A DNA stretch of 64,000 nt from Brachionus rotundiformis (GCA_016802295.1 JAESIW010000137.1:2223318-2287317), one strand, 5' to 3'. Positions 10,544-24,900 are shown, counted from the first letter of the stretch. Made by a program: numbers and translations. Notes: generated by a model from the letters alone, not told the origin.

Positions 10544-13500
10544 ATGGCTAGATTGAGATTGTTTTTACTGCTTAGTTTACCATTGGTAGTTTTTGGTTTG
10601 TTCGAGGACCAAGTTGGATCATACGATTGGTAAGCAAAACCATTCTTGAAACATAAGATTATTTTTTCCCTATAAGGCGACATCAATATATTGGCCGGCC
10701 GATTCATACCAAAATTTTACCAAGTCTGAGTCGAATATTTTTAGCCTCTGATCAAAACGCATTAGCCTCATTAAATCTTAAAAATGGGAATATTGGTATT
10801 TTTTTTATATTCAGACTAAGAACCAAGTTTTAATTGGAAAATTTAAGTTTGGAGAAAAGTTTTTGAAAAGGGAAGTCTTGGTCAAATAAATGATGTAATT
10901 TGGGGTCAAAAAGAAATAATTGTTGTGACAAATAATGGTCAAAGAGTCCAAGCATTCGACTATAATCAAGGTTTTGCTAATTGGGAATATGTCCTACTTA
11001 AAAATAATGTTCCGGATGTAAAGATTAACTCAATTGAGTCCAGAAATGTAAAGGATTCTTTTTATATCACTAATGGTGTAGCCTTGTGTTTAGTCAACTC
11101 ACGTGAAAAGAACTGCATTGAGTTGCCTCAAAAGTAAAAGAAACATATTAATTTTTTTTTAAATTATTATTTAATTTTTTTAGTTTTCATTTAAAAAAAA
11201 TGTTCGAATCAACAGATGGTCTGGTTTTAGTTGGTCAAAAAGATAATTTAATGCGAAAAATTCGCTACAATTTTCAATTAAGTAAATTACTTTCGGAATC
11301 AAATTTGGATAATTTTAGCCCTAATTTACAGTAAAATTAACTTTTTAGCTAGAATAATCATTCATTCAATTCAATATTTTTTTATAGATGTGCTGATTAT
11401 ACAAATCAATTGTCATGTTTTTCAAGTGATCAATTAATTGTTTATAGTAGTCTTTTAAATTCGGACCAATTTGAAAAATTATTCATTCAACAATCAACTA
11501 TGGGCACCGATTCTTCACCGCGCTTGGTATGGTCATCTCAAGATACTTATTTGCTTGAAGCCAAATCATCAGAGGAGAAAAATTTATATATATTTAAAAA
11601 GTATCAGAATGAAGCTGATTTAGTTTTGATGAAAAAATTTGACTTGGTCCAAGCATTCGATATTCAAATTGTAAATGAAAATTATTTTTTAATTTTCTCA
11701 AAATTAACTGGAAAAAATAAACTTGATTTTCATACAATTGATCTACAATCAATACAAGAAAAACAGGATATGTTGATAAGCACAAATGTTCAGAATACAG
11801 ATAAAGTCAATGCCATTGATCTGAGAGCTAGTCTGATTGAGAAAAATTCAAAACTATCCATTATCATTTCATGTTTTTTTAGTGATTATTCTTTTTCAGT
11901 ATTTAACCAAAAAGGAGTTAAATATTTTACCAGAGAGGAATCTTTGGCATATATTGTAAGTGTTGAGATGGTAGATTTTCCACTTATTCATTTACAAGAA
12001 GAATTCGAAGACGAATTCGGCTCTTCTAAGCAGGATAATTTATTTTCCATGTTTTACAAGCGCATAAGAACTCAATTATTGATGCTTAAAGAGTTTTTCC
12101 AAATAGATATGGTACAAAAATTAAAGAGCTTGATACAAAATAGCCCGATCAGATCTTCCCATGATTCTTCAGATATAACAGTGGACGAAATAATTCGAGA
12201 TGAATTTAACTTAAACAAAGTTATAGTATGTGTAACTTCAATTGGTAAAGTATTTGGTATCTACACAAGTTCAAATGGGAAAATATTGTGGAGCTTTTTT
12301 TTGAAGAATACTATTCCATTTAGCATTGGTAAAATGACAAATGAAAGCACTATTCCCCTTTTTGTTCAACGTACTGCAGCTCATGTGCCTTTTGAACCTC
12401 AATGTGCGATTGTTACCAAGATAAAAGGCCAAGATAGCACTAGAACTAAAGTTTTCGTTTTTAATCCATTAACAGGACAGGCTTCGAAAGACTCTCCGAA
12501 AGAGGGATACGTTTTAGATAAGAATGCCAAACAAGTTTTCCTTTCTTCTTTTACAGATTCTAATTTTTTAAAACCAATTATTCTCATGGACGAAACAAAT
12601 CGTGTACATTTGTTTCCAAAAAATTCTGTGAGCGAACTTAAGGTCAAATATGGAAACAAACCAACAATTGTTTTCACGAGCGAAAATCAAAATGAAAACA
12701 AAAACTCATTAACTGGATACTCAATGAATTTATCAGATGAAGTAAATTTTAGATGTTTTTTTCTTGATGGAAAAATTTTAAAAAATTTCAGGATTTATTA
12801 GAAGTTTGGCGATTGAATTTTGATGATGAGAAAATAATTTCTATTGCTTCAAAACAACCTAATGATAGAATTCATTCTCATGGAAAAGTATTGGGTGACC
12901 GAAGTGTTTTGTACAAATATCTAAATCCGAACATGGTTGGTGTAGTGACAAGTGGACAAGATAGTCAACAAGTTCCGTTTATTAATATCTATTTAGTTGA
13001 TACGGTGACTGGGTCAATCATTAATAGCTTTAATCACAAGAGATGCCGTGGCCCCGTTCGCATTGTTCATTCAGAAAATTGGTTTTTTGTAATTTAAAAA
13101 ATTTTCTTAAATTAAATTTTCTAATCAACTTTGTTTAGTATTCATACTATAATATAAAATTCCGCAGACATGAAGTTACCAATGTTGAATTATTTGAAGG
13201 CGATTCTCAATTTAATTCAACACATTTCAGTTCTTTTGATGACATTAAGCCATTAGTTTTCAGCAAGTCATTTATTGTACAAAGAGGCTTTGACTCGATG
13301 CAGGTCACAGTCACTGAAAAAGGAATTTCTACCAAAGATATAATTGGTAAATTTTGGTAAAAAAGAATTTTTAGATATTTATTTTTTAATCTTAGTGGCT
13401 AGTCAGTATGGAGTTATCTTGGAAATTCCGTGGGTCCTGATTGATGCCAGACGGCCAATCAAAATGACCGAGGTTGAAAGAGAAGAAAATCTTTTGCCTT

Positions 13501-13790
13501 ACATTCCAGAAATTCCTCTTAACTACGAATTTACTTTAAACTACTATAATTATGTTTATAATGTGAGAGGTATAACGACCGCTGCAAGTGGTCTTGAGTC
13601 AACCAGCTTGGTGTTCACATATGGTCTTGATATATTTTTTACAAGAGTTTTTCCTTCAAAAACATTCGACATGATTCGAGAAGATTTTGACTATTTTTTT
13701 ATCTCGACCCTAATGATAGGTCTATTATTAGGTACCTTACTATCCAAAAAATTGGCCACTTCGTCCAATTTAAAAAAAGCCTGGAAATAA
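10544..13790 (+). CDS. EMC1: ER membrane protein complex subunit 1
   Basis: Eight exons (10544-10629, 10677-10795, 10848-11133, 11184-11330, 11388-12741, 12792-13088, 13139-13346, 13396-13790) join in frame to 963 residues, against ~993 in human. EMC1 is the large single-span subunit of the ER membrane insertase; its lumenal beta-propeller helps insert and fold multipass and tail-anchored proteins. The N-terminus is a signal peptide (MARLRLFLLLSLPLVV) followed by FEDQVGSYDW, matching the family's YEDQVGKFDW. The C-terminal DUF1620 region contains GDRSVLYKYLNPN, GPVRIVHSENW, RREENLLPYIP-type sequence, TAASGLESTSLVFTYGLD and TRVFPSKTFD, followed by one transmembrane helix and a short basic tail. 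All introns are 46-57 nt. A poly(A) signal follows at 13869. It is divergent from RCC1L and is followed on the same strand by the ER chaperone DNAJB9. Confidence 0.96.
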
Positions 13791-14160
13791 AATCAATATA
13801 ATTTGAGATAATTATTTGTTTTTTTTAAATTTGATTCAGTCTTGATATAAATTTAATGTTTATTCTTGAATAAATTTTTTATCATTATATTAAATTTACT
13901 GATTCTTTTTGCTTAAGCTTTAAAAATTCTCATATTACCAACAATTATTGATTTGATTAAATTTTCAAAATTACGCGGAACCAATTCATTGGTCGGTTCC
14001 TTGCACCTAATTTAACTTTAATTTGCTATATATTTTAAATTTTGTGGGCAAATGTTGAAATTTAAATATCAATTTTCATAATTTAGTAGAATTATTTTTA
14101 ATAGATTTAAATAGAAAAAAATTTTAATTAAATATTTTATAAAAAATTAATTTATCAAAA
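13791..14160 (+). promoter_or_regulatory. EMC1 3' end and candidate DNAJB9 promoter
   Basis: This 370-bp gap holds the EMC1 poly(A) signal AATAAA at 13869-13874. Within an unusual G+C-containing patch it also holds an inverted pair of CCAAT boxes, CCAAT at 13981-13985 and ATTGG at 13988-13992, flanked by GGAACC (13977-13982) and GGTTCC (13995-14000). CCAAT boxes bind NF-Y and are half of ER-stress response elements, but the CCACG half is absent, so a stress role is only a suggestion. The patch lies about 165 bp upstream of the DNAJB9 start. Confidence 0.4.
13869..13874 (+). terminator. EMC1 polyadenylation signal AATAAA
   Basis: A canonical AATAAA lies 79 nt after the EMC1 stop codon, on the same strand. 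Confidence 0.55.
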
Positions 14161-14913
14161 ATGAATTGTTTATTTTTTGCTATGGGATTTTTATTGATAG
14201 TTTTTGTCGAATGCAGAGATTATTATGAAATACTTGGAGTAGAAAAAACAGATTCAACAGCCAAGATAAAAAAAGCCTTTAGAAATTTAGCCATGAAATA
14301 TCATCCTGGTAATTAGATCTAAAATAGAGTAAATTAATTGCTTTTTTTATAAATATTTTATAGATAAAAATCCTGATAAAAGTGCTGAAGCTAAATTCAG
14401 GGAGATTGTAGAAGGTAGGCTCTAAGATCTTTATCGTAAGTCTTATTTATTGTGATTTTCTTATCTTAGCTTATGAGGTTCTAAGCGATCCAGATAAGCG
14501 AAAAGCCTACGATCAACAGGGAAATGCAAATTTTAATGGCAACAATTTCGATCAGCATGGTTTTGACTTCCACGAATTTTTCCGTGGTTTCGACGAAGCT
14601 ATGCGAAATCACCACCAACAGCATCATCATTTTCACCAGAAAGCTCACAGAGAGCATATGAAAGAACATCATGGTTTTATGTTTGATTTTGATGATCTTT
14701 TCAGCGATTCGTTTGACTTGTTTGGAGACGAAGATCCATTTGGTTCCTTGATGGGAGATTCTTTTCATCAAGAAAGTAAAATAAATGACCAAACTTTTAA
14801 CAAAATTTCAAACTTATTTTTTAAAAGTTAATTTAAACCAAAATGGTATGAACTGTCGAACAATTAAGAAGAAACAAGGTAATACGGTCATTACACACAT
14901 GGAGTGCCACTGA
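14161..14913 (+). CDS. DNAJB9: ER-lumenal J-protein DNAJB9/ERdj4
   Basis: Four exons (14161-14308, 14364-14414, 14470-14775, 14828-14913) encode 196 residues; the human protein has 223. ERdj4 is a BiP co-chaperone that promotes ER-associated degradation and restrains IRE1. The protein opens with a hydrophobic signal sequence (MNCLFFAMGFLLIVFVEC). The J-domain follows at about residues 20-85: RDYYEILGVEKT, AFRNLAMKYHPDKN with the HPD triad, and AYEVLSDPDKRKAYDQQG. The middle is rich in His, Phe and Asp (HHFHQKAH, FDFDDLFSD), as in vertebrate ERdj4. The tail MNCRTIKKKQGNTVITHMEC matches the family's conserved C-terminus and is only reached by splicing out the 52-nt intron 14776-14827; without it the frame stops early. 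Intron 1 splits the HPD aspartate codon. There is no HDEL-type retention signal, as in the family. Confidence 0.92.
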
Positions 14914-17285
14914 ATACTAACTTTTTTGTCTGAATTCATATTGATTTTTATTAAAAGTTGTAATTTTTGTTTTTTCTAGAAATAAATGTTTTAAAAAAGT
15001 CCCCTAAGAACTTGTGAATTAAAATATATTTTAGATAATATAATTTAGTGTTTAGTTTAAATTATATAAAAGCTTTGGGTAATTTAGTCATCGTTTATCA
15101 CGAAAATATCGCTTTTAATTAATCAAAAAGCAATTTAGATATGGTCTCTCGAGAAGTATTTCATTAAAAAGATTTCATTTAAACAATTCGGATAAAAGAA
15201 AAAATTGCTCTCAGGTGCTACATTCGAATTCAATTAATTTAAAATAGAGTTGCTATCTTTAGCTAAGATCTAAGCAAATTTTTATTTAAGTTGTTTAATT
15301 TAGGAATTATTTTTTTGAAAATAAAATGTTCATTAATTAAAAATGTTGCTCTATTTTGTTCGTGGCTATTATTAATCAAGATTTATAAATTAATAAATTC
15401 TCAATTAAATTAATTTTTAAAAGCTAAAATATTTTTTGAAAATTTGTTTGTTTTGTCTTTAACCTAAAGTTGTTTTAAAAGTATTTTAATTTAATTTAAA
15501 TAAAGAAATTATTTTATATATTGAATGTTAGCATGATTCTACTGTTTTAAAGGTAATAAAACTTAATGATTAATTAGAAAAATAATGCTAAATCAGAATC
15601 CGATCTTAAGATTTTCAATTTGATCTAAGATGTAATATTTGATAACAACTAAACAAAAATTAATAGGTTATGCAAGTTTATAACAAAATTATTTGTCATG
15701 ATGGATGAATGATTGAAAGAGAAAAAATCAGCGTTTATAAAAAATGATTGTTATGTTCAAATAAAATTCAATTTAAGATTTCCTTAGTTCATAAGATTTG
15801 TAATTAAACTCTATAGATTCGATTCTAGCTCATCAGAATAAATTTTTTCTACAATAGGTTTTAATTAAGTCTAACTCAAAACGCATTCTAATTGTATAAT
15901 TTAAAATGGGCAGATAACAAAAAATAGCCATTAATCTTTGTCTGAAAACAAAAAAAAATTTGCATGATTAAACAAGTTAATAAAATTTGTTTTTTATTTA
16001 ACAAAAATCACTTCTTATCTAATATATACAGTTAATCAAGATTAGATCACTGACTTTTAAAATTTGATTCATTCAGGAAAATAAACTAAGTGGAAATAAG
16101 TTTATTTAAATTGTTAATAGTAATTTTATATTTGTCTCTGAATGGACTTGGGCTCGGAAACAACTTATCATTTCAACTCTATTTGACCATCTATTTTTCA
16201 CTTGTAATATTAAATAGTTATTTAATTGAATGCAAATATTAGTTTGAGAGAAACAACAAATATAAATAGCATAAATCAAGAATTATTACTATTGACTAGA
16301 TGTCTGTTTTGTATTAATATTTTCTATTCTATTGTCTACGAATTTCATTTATTCTATTACTGAATAAACAACTGCTTATTCTAAAAGTAGCTTGGACATG
16401 GCGCGCGGCCACTTTTGAATCTCATAACTTCATAACTTTACCAAGGCTAGAATAAACCACCGCCAACAAGATATGCATCAAAAATTTAAATACAAGGTTT
16501 TGACCATTCTTTTTTTGTCTAAATTAAATTAATATCTCAAACAAAAAATAATGCCTAGGAGAATAAAAATTTAAACATTTATATATTTTATTTTATTGGT
16601 TTCCGGCTGTTAAATTCTTTTATTGAGTATGCTTAACCTCTTTCTAATAAACGGGAATATCCGTGCAAATTTCAACTACAAGTTTTACAATTTCCTTGCA
16701 ATTATTTTAATTTGAGAATATTTAATTTAGCTATTATTCATAGATCGGAAGTTTTTTGATACAATCATGCTAAGATAAGTTTAAAATTCTAAACTAATAT
16801 AGTCAATAAACAAAATATGGGAAATTAGCCCTTTTTTTTAGAAATACTTTTTAAACCATGAATAAAATCAAATAAATTTTTATCAATTTTAAATTTTATT
16901 AATTTTTTAATTGAATTTGTTTATTCACATCGTCGATTATATGCTACTAATGATATAAAAAAGTGATAAATCAAATGTTACTTTTAAGTCTTTTTTCAAT
17001 AATGTTAACCTACTAAAAATAAAAATGACTACTTTTTTTTCAAAATTATCAAGAGTAATAAAGAGAACAGCCATTAGCTATTGATAAAAAATCTTAATCT
17101 AATTATTTTTAGTTCATTTGTAGTTTAAATAGAGGCAAATATCAGTGCTAAATAAGCAATAAAAAGTTGTTTTTTTTTTCAAAAGATTTTAAAGAGCTCC
17201 CAGGACATAATTGACGCAATAATCAACAATATTTTTTATAGAGAAATTATTAAGAAATAAAAATTTTAATTCTTTTTTTGGAAAA

Positions 17286-17309
17286 GGTGTTTAGAACGAA
17301 ATAAACACC
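17286..17309. repeat. perfect 8-bp inverted repeat (hairpin)
   Basis: GGTGTTTA at 17286-17293 and its exact reverse complement TAAACACC at 17302-17309 flank an 8-nt loop. It stands out because the arms contain G+C in a very AT-rich desert. No poly-T or gene is attached to it; function unknown. Confidence 0.45.
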
Positions 17310-20300
17310 CGTTTCCGCTTAAAGAAAAGGAAATCGAATTCATTTATTCGAATGTGGAGAATATCCGATTGTCAAAAATAGTGTTCAATGTTTTTTATGT
17401 TTTTTTAAATTATCCAGGAAACTATTTTTAAGTCTTTAAAGTATTGTTAGACATGAAAATGTGGTCAATTGTACGATAAAAAAATAGTCCATTTGAATGG
17501 ACCAAGAAATAGTACAATAAAGCACTTGAAATAAATTTTAAATGTTATTTTATTTGTAATTTAAATTGAAATACTCGAAACTAGAATAACAACTTTAAAT
17601 AGATAGAATAGATTTTAAATATTGCTTGTCTAATACGAATTTAATTTAATTATCCAAAACACGAAAATAAAAATGTCATAGCATAGAAAGCCGCTAGACT
17701 TGTTCAAGTGGTCAATAAAAAAATCAATTTAAACTCACAAACTGTTCGCTCTCAGGATTAAAGGGTTTATTATTATTTATGTCCGACTTAAAGGGTGTTT
17801 AAGCTAAATTATCTTTAGATGTTTGTGTTTAATAAACATAAGGCCCTGAGGTAGCCAAAAATAATTAGCCCGGATCAAGCTACAAAACATTGAATTTCAT
17901 AAAATTTAATGTTTTGGTTTTCTTGTGAGAAAGGAGCAATTATTACGATTCATTTAACTCGAATGTGTTTTTATCGATTGATCATATTCCCAGTGCAGTA
18001 TGTTTTTAATTTTTGAAAGTGTTTGTTTTAAATATTTTGGCCTGTTTAACTAGATGACCAAAGACGTTTCTTTATTAGATTTAATTAAAAAGAATTCTCG
18101 TGCCAGTACGGGCCCATTCAACTGTCAAATTCAACAAAAGGATTTATTCATTGATAAAATTATCATTCTATATAATTTAAAAAAAAAATTAAAAAACAAA
18201 ATATAAACTCTAATTATTGGTTTCAGGACAGACGGCTATCTTGTAACCCGTTGCATACACTCATTTATTATCAATCAATAAAATTTTACGACTCATCAGT
18301 ATATTTTTAGTTTTTAAAATATTTTATTTGTTTAACTTTATTCTAAACTTGATTGAAAATCGGTATTTTTGAGCTTTTATTTTTATTTAAATTTATTTTG
18401 AAATACATTTTTTTAAAAATAATAAATCGGATGTTAAGAGAGAAGTTTATTTACTATTAAAATGATAGTCAATTAATGCTAGTATCATCAATTATTTAAA
18501 ACTGTTTAGTAAGAAAGCTATTTTTAAATGACACTTTTCCTAGATCATTTATTATTTTATGACTGATTGAAAAAATATGAAAATTATATTATTCTGATTG
18601 AAGCTTGTTTTAAATTAGCCTTGAAATTTTAAGCAAACAATTGAATAATTCTTTTTAGACAGTATTAATATTATGTTGAGTATCTTTTTAAATTAACTAG
18701 ATAGCTTTATTTTATTGTTGGGATTTATTTAATTTATTTCAATTAAAAAGTTTAAGAGAAAATTAAGAAAGGTATCTTAATTAGCTAAATTAAAATTTTA
18801 TCCTGCTTTTGAGGTATACTCGCTTGAATGGCACCTAAAAGATGGCTCTATTTTTGGTATTTTAGTTTAAATAAAGAAGGTCGTGTTTATTAGCCAAGAG
18901 CTAAAATTGTAAATGATAAAATAACGATAAGAAAAAAATCTCAATGTCAGGAGGATCTTTTTTTCCAATTTTTAAAGATAAATTATCAATTAAGTGAGAT
19001 TGTAAATTATCTGATTTATTCGATAGTTGTTGCGTAATATTTCAACACCAATTTCCTTCCCATTCCAAGTGTTTTTTTCCTTCATTAGGACTATTTTTAT
19101 TTGTAATGATTTAGAATTAATTATATTCGTTTAAAAAAACAAAATTACAAAATTCATAAGAAATAATTTTAATCAACATAAAAAAAACAAGAGCTGAGAA
19201 AAAACAAACTCGAAAAAAAATCGAATAAATTCAATTGACACTGATCGAGCTTAATAAAAAATTGATTATTATTTTTATTAGATTATGTAACGTAAGAAGC
19301 AAAATTGTCAAGGTATAATGGGCAAGCTTCGATTTGGAAACACGAGCCAGCTCTCATACTAAGATTTCAAGTTATAAGATTTCTTTTTTTTTTAATTTTA
19401 GATATTTAGATAAGATCAAATTGATTAGAGTTATTTACGATAAATTATCGTGGTCGATTTAGACCATCCAAAAATTTACTTTTTACGTGGCCTAAGTTAT
19501 TAAGATTCTATCTAAATTGACTTTAAAATTATTTTTAAATTTAGGATAATATGCAAAAAGTTGATTTTTTTATTTTTTTTAAATCATAAACAAATTTAAA
19601 TTAAGGCTTTTAAAAAAGATAAGCAAAAGTAATTATTTTATTTAATGGTATGATGTAAGGCAATTTTATGAATCAGTCACCTTGCCTGAGCCTTCAGGGA
19701 TAGCATTTGACCAATTGATAAAGCACAGATCTATAATTAATTGTAAATAATATAGTCTAGACTACACCAATTCTGTTATATAGATATTATTATAAAAAAA
19801 GCTTAGTTCGAATTTGCGTTTCGCCCACCTATTACTAATTACTCTTGTCAATAAATGATCTATAAAAATTGATTCTTTACACTCGATTTGACTTTCATGA
19901 GCTTGTTATGTAACATTTATAAGCCACAAGGCATTCAGTGATAGCCAGATAACTATTATCTATTTAGTATTAAGCCAAAAATTAACTTTTAATTTAAATA
20001 AATTTTTTTCCGCTGGCATTTCTAAATTGATCGACTATCTGAGTTGGTTGAAATTCCCACTAGATAAAAATGATTAGAAATTATTTTGATCAAAAGACTA
20101 TAAATTATTTAACAATGCATATCGCTGATAAACTTAGAAAAAGCTATTTCTGTTAAATGATGGTTTTTAAATTAAACAACTTAATTGAATCAGCTAAGGA
20201 TGTTGAGCAGATGCTTGATATTTGTTTGACATAAGAGCCCTAAATTCATAGCAATAGATTAAAAAACATTATATCATAAAAAAAAAATCAAGCGTCTTTT

Positions 20301-21910
20301 TGTTTATGACATAGCTTCCGATTTTATATGGTTTAAACAACTTGAGCATTTCATAACAAAAACCATATAAATTATAAATCAAACAAGTTTTAATCGAACG
20401 CCAAAAATTAAATTAAAAGGATATATGATACGGCTTAAATGGTTTTTGTTGTATATAACTCAAGTAACTTTTAGTATTTCCTCTATTCTAATCTTGGTAC
20501 TAGTTTTCAAATTGAAATCTAATTTGTTTTCCAACTAGTAATTTGAGTTAATTTAATTTTTAATTTTAAGCCAAGATATGCGGAAATAGGAATCAGATTC
20601 AATCAGAATAGAAATACAATTTTACAAGTGCATAAGTTTTCTTAAGAACAAATTTTTTTAAGATAGAGAATTTTCACTAGTTATATTTGCATCATTAAAG
20701 TTTTTGCCATTGTTTGCTTGAAGGCTTTTTATTTAGAGCGCTTTTTTATTTCTCCGGGATAAATAATTGATTGAGTTTATCCACTTGTGTTTAATCTATA
20801 ATGTTTACTTTGTCAAGTAAACTTTTCCTATACAAAATGAAGATCATTTAGGCCACAAAAAAACAAAAAATTAAAATTATGTAACTAATATGTAGCAATT
20901 TTATTAATTATTAAAAATTAGTAATTTTTTTTACTTTGAAAAATTTGATCCTATATGAAAATTTTTAGATCTGTCTAATTAAAGTTCAATAAAAATAATC
21001 AATTAAATTTGCGTTTTTCAACAATTAGTAAAAATCAGGTCGAGATGAGTCCTAGTCTTAAAATTTTATAATTTTAAATAACTAAAAATATATCTTAAAG
21101 AATTATTTGGAAAAATTTGTGGGTATTCTACCAAAAACCAGAATATTTAAATAGGAATACAAAAAAAAACTAATTATTACTAGAATTTTAGGGTAATTCG
21201 AATTTGTTTATTTCCGAAGCCGAAGAAAATGTGATACCTGATTCTAGTCATTTTAATTTTAACTATAAAATAAAATGATCTATTAGAAATTGGATTACTA
21301 TTATGTATATAATTTAAGATAAAAAAAACAGCCTGTTGGTAATAAATGGGACAGGATGGTTTAAAACTATGAAAAAAATAAATATTTAAAATTTTTAATT
21401 ATTTATTGAGAACTAATTTAGAAAATTAGCACAGATTTGGTTTTTAAATACCCGGCTCTGTATCCGAGTCTGACAGATTAAATAAAAATTAGATTAAGTA
21501 AATTTTTTTAATAAAATAAAAAAATTAATAAGGCCGATGTTGTTATTTAGACAAAACGGTAGATTACCATTTATGCTCAAATAAGGAGGTTATACATTTA
21601 TACAACGTGATAATTACGCTGGTTTAAGAGGGAATATTTTTTTCTAATTTGGGTTATTTCACGGCAAAAATAAACAAATTTAATAATCGTTTTGTCATGT
21701 TCGAATAATATTCAAGTCTGAATACATTTTGAATTCAAAAAACACTTAAAATTATTTTTTTAATCTAAAATTAATTATTTCATATTAAAATAAAATTAAG
21801 ATATAATTTGTTTATTGCGGTCTCTTTGAAAATATAGGCTAAAAATTATAATTTCTTAACAGAAGGATACTTTAAATTGAACTAGTAGTGGAAAAGTTAA
21901 GTCTTGAGTA

Positions 21911-21935
21911 TGTGTGTGTGTGTGTCTGTCTGTGT
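21911..21935. repeat. TG dinucleotide microsatellite
   Basis: An uninterrupted TG run of about 15 nt continues into CTGTCTGTGT. It creates a short open frame starting at 21888 that I do not regard as a gene. Confidence 0.8.
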
Positions 21936-24900
21936 TTTGTTATCTATAATGAAAATAAAATGAAATTAAAATGCATTATCAACTCTAGTCGTAAAGATAA
22001 AATTAAATTTGCCGAGTTCAGTGCTTTTTGTTTATATGGTTTAACCAGGCGTTTATCTGTACTGGCATGACTCACTTATTAGATTAGAATTTCAGCTTGA
22101 CCAAGACTTAATAGAATTTTTAATTAAGCTTGTTCGATTTAGTTTATAGGAGTAATCTCAGGTGAATTGTTTTTATTATGTGAATTAAAAAACGCTTGAT
22201 CAATTGCATTGTTTTTGTTTTGTTTGTGATTATTGCAATTCAACTGTTAATTGCAATAGCATATTATTATCCATTAAGAATAAAATTAATTTTGCAATAT
22301 TACAATTTGATTCAAAACTTTATTCGTTTTGGATTACTGCTTTGACCAGACACTTTAATAATACAAAAATTTAATTAATTTAGTTATTGTTTTTTTGCAG
22401 TTAATTATTTAATGAGAAATATTTCGTATGACTTTTGAGGAAATGGCAAAGTTAGTTTTCCGATAAAGCAGTATTATATTCAGATATTTATGAAAAGCAT
22501 TTGTTTTTATTTAATTTCAATTGTCAACATAAACATTGGTATTATTTTTTTTTAATTTTTTCTAATTACAATTAAAAAAATTATATAAAATTTTTATCAA
22601 AAAAATTAATTTAAATTAGATTTCTTAAATTTCTAATCAACTAATTTTATAATATCCGGAATTGTCAAGGAAATGGTGTCTTAAGAACACAACACATAGC
22701 CAAAAATAGTTCAGCAAGTATTTCAAATTAATTATATTATCTCATTTTACGACTTAAAGATACTAAGTTTATTGATTTATAATAAACTCTTAATAGATAG
22801 AGCAGTGAATGTTTAAGAGCTGAATTAACAGGTATCTAGACAGCCTGTAACAATGGATGGGACAAAACTCTCTGGGATATGTTAAAAATTGACACAAATA
22901 TTAATTGACTTCAAGCTGAATAAGATTCTTTGTTCTCATTGATAAAGTATAAAGCTGGATTTCGAAAAATCAACTTTTTAACTCGAATGATTAAGAGAAC
23001 AAATTAGCTTTTATACTTAGATATTTCAACAAGTTTTTTAATTTCTAGATTTTTGTATAAAACTACATTTCAAGAGTGCCAAGTGATTTAAAGAATTAAT
23101 TTGTCTTATTTTGACTAAAGATTTCGGTCTTTTTAAAAATTAGAGAGACGACCTTTTTTAACTCATTCCAGTCTAACTAATATTCTCTCATTAATCTTTT
23201 TTTTTTTTCAAATTAACTTCAAAATAGTTAAAGTTATAGCTAATAAAAATTGATTACAAATTTTAGAAACTTTTATTGCTAATAGCTTGCTCTAGAGTCA
23301 TAAATGTCTAATCGTTTAAATCTGCTCAACTCTAACTTTCTCTAATCGGTTTATAAAAGAGACTAAATTTTGTTTATCCTCATACGAGTTCTCAGCTAGA
23401 CTATTCGGAATCTGAAATAACTTTTATAGGTTAGGAAATTTTTATTCTAATCTAAACAAGTTAAAATAAGTCAAAATATATCAATATTTTCAGATCAACC
23501 AGATGAGAAATATTTAATTAAATAGTTAATTTGGATAAATTAAAAAATATGCTTTTGTATTTGAGTTCCGTTTAAATGGTTTTATATATTGAAATACGCT
23601 TGGGAATAGACGCTTTCAAAGATAATAGATTTTTAACCTTATTAGTCGAGGACATCCAGCTTTGATACGATTCAGCTGCTTTTCTTAATCGAATGAGTAA
23701 ATTTCAATAGATAGTTCTATTTTTTATAGAAAATTTATATATTGTTTAAAATTTACATGCTTGTGCTAAGTGTGCTAAATAGTTTTTGAATTAATTTGGG
23801 GATTATTTGGACTGAATTTTGATTGCCAATTAAATAGGCATTCGATGAATTAAAAGGCTTAAATTTTATTTTTTTAAATTGCAGCGGAATAGGATGATTA
23901 AAGTTATTTTAAAAATAAATTAATTTAAAAATAAAAAGTCAAAATTTTTAATTGTAATTATCAAAAAATACTTAAGCTTTTTAGAATTTGTGTAATTCAA
24001 ATTTTCAAAATGCTTAATAAATTCCGAAATTTTTTTTGTTTTATATAAATATATATCAGATTGAAATATTTAGTTGTCAAAAAATTCAAAAACCGGAATA
24101 TGAAGGAAATATTATTAAACCCTTTAGCACGAAATATGACTAAAATAAATATGTCCAAATTGTCATTTACTTTATTAGCTAATTTTGTTTTCAGACAATT
24201 TTTACCAAAATTTCAAGGGCTCATTTGAACAAAACAGTGTTTAGGCTGAACTAGTATTTCAATATTTATAATCAAACACAGTTAATTTATTTATAAACAA
24301 TAAGTTTACATATCTCTTTAAATCTTAATTATATTTTTATTTTAATTATCTTCGATTGGATTCTTTTAATTAAATGTTTAAAGCACATTTAATGTTCCAT
24401 GCAAAAAAGCTCTATGAATTTTTTTAAAGATAACCAGATTAGGTAGCACTTGCAAGCGTTGATTAAGTTTGACCGCTGAATGGTTTCTACTTGCACGCTT
24501 AAGCGATCTAACAGGAAGCAAAAATTTGTTAGGGGCACACGTTCTGTCAACTCGAAAAAATTCGCATACTTAACCAAGCATGAAGCAAATTATATTAAGA
24601 TATAGTTTAATATGAGCTGACGTCTTTTTATTCGGGCATTTCTTTATACTAATTAAAGGCCCTTAAGAAAGATTGATGATATTTTTTTATTCTATCTTGT
24701 TTAAACATTCATTTGTTCAAATATTAGCTATATTATATTGAATCGATTATCAATCATTCTAAAACCAACATTTTCCTAAACAAATTTTGCCTCCAAAGCC
24801 TTGCTAAACTATATTTGGAAAAGTATTAAATGCCCAATTATTGTTTTACTCTATTTATCTTTAGTTTTTACATTCTCAATTATAATGATTATTAAAAATT

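Noticed and set aside
14481..14792. 103-codon minus-strand frame
   Set aside because: It is the antisense shadow of DNAJB9 exon 3.
15815..15840. Possible tRNA B-box-like word (GATTCGATTC)
   Set aside because: No matching A box, cloverleaf or terminator around it.
21888..22070. 60-codon plus-strand frame
   Set aside because: Created by a TG microsatellite; no homology.
24389..24577. 62-codon minus-strand frame with somewhat higher GC
   Set aside because: No recognisable motif and no splice partner; possibly part of an old repeat, but not supportable.
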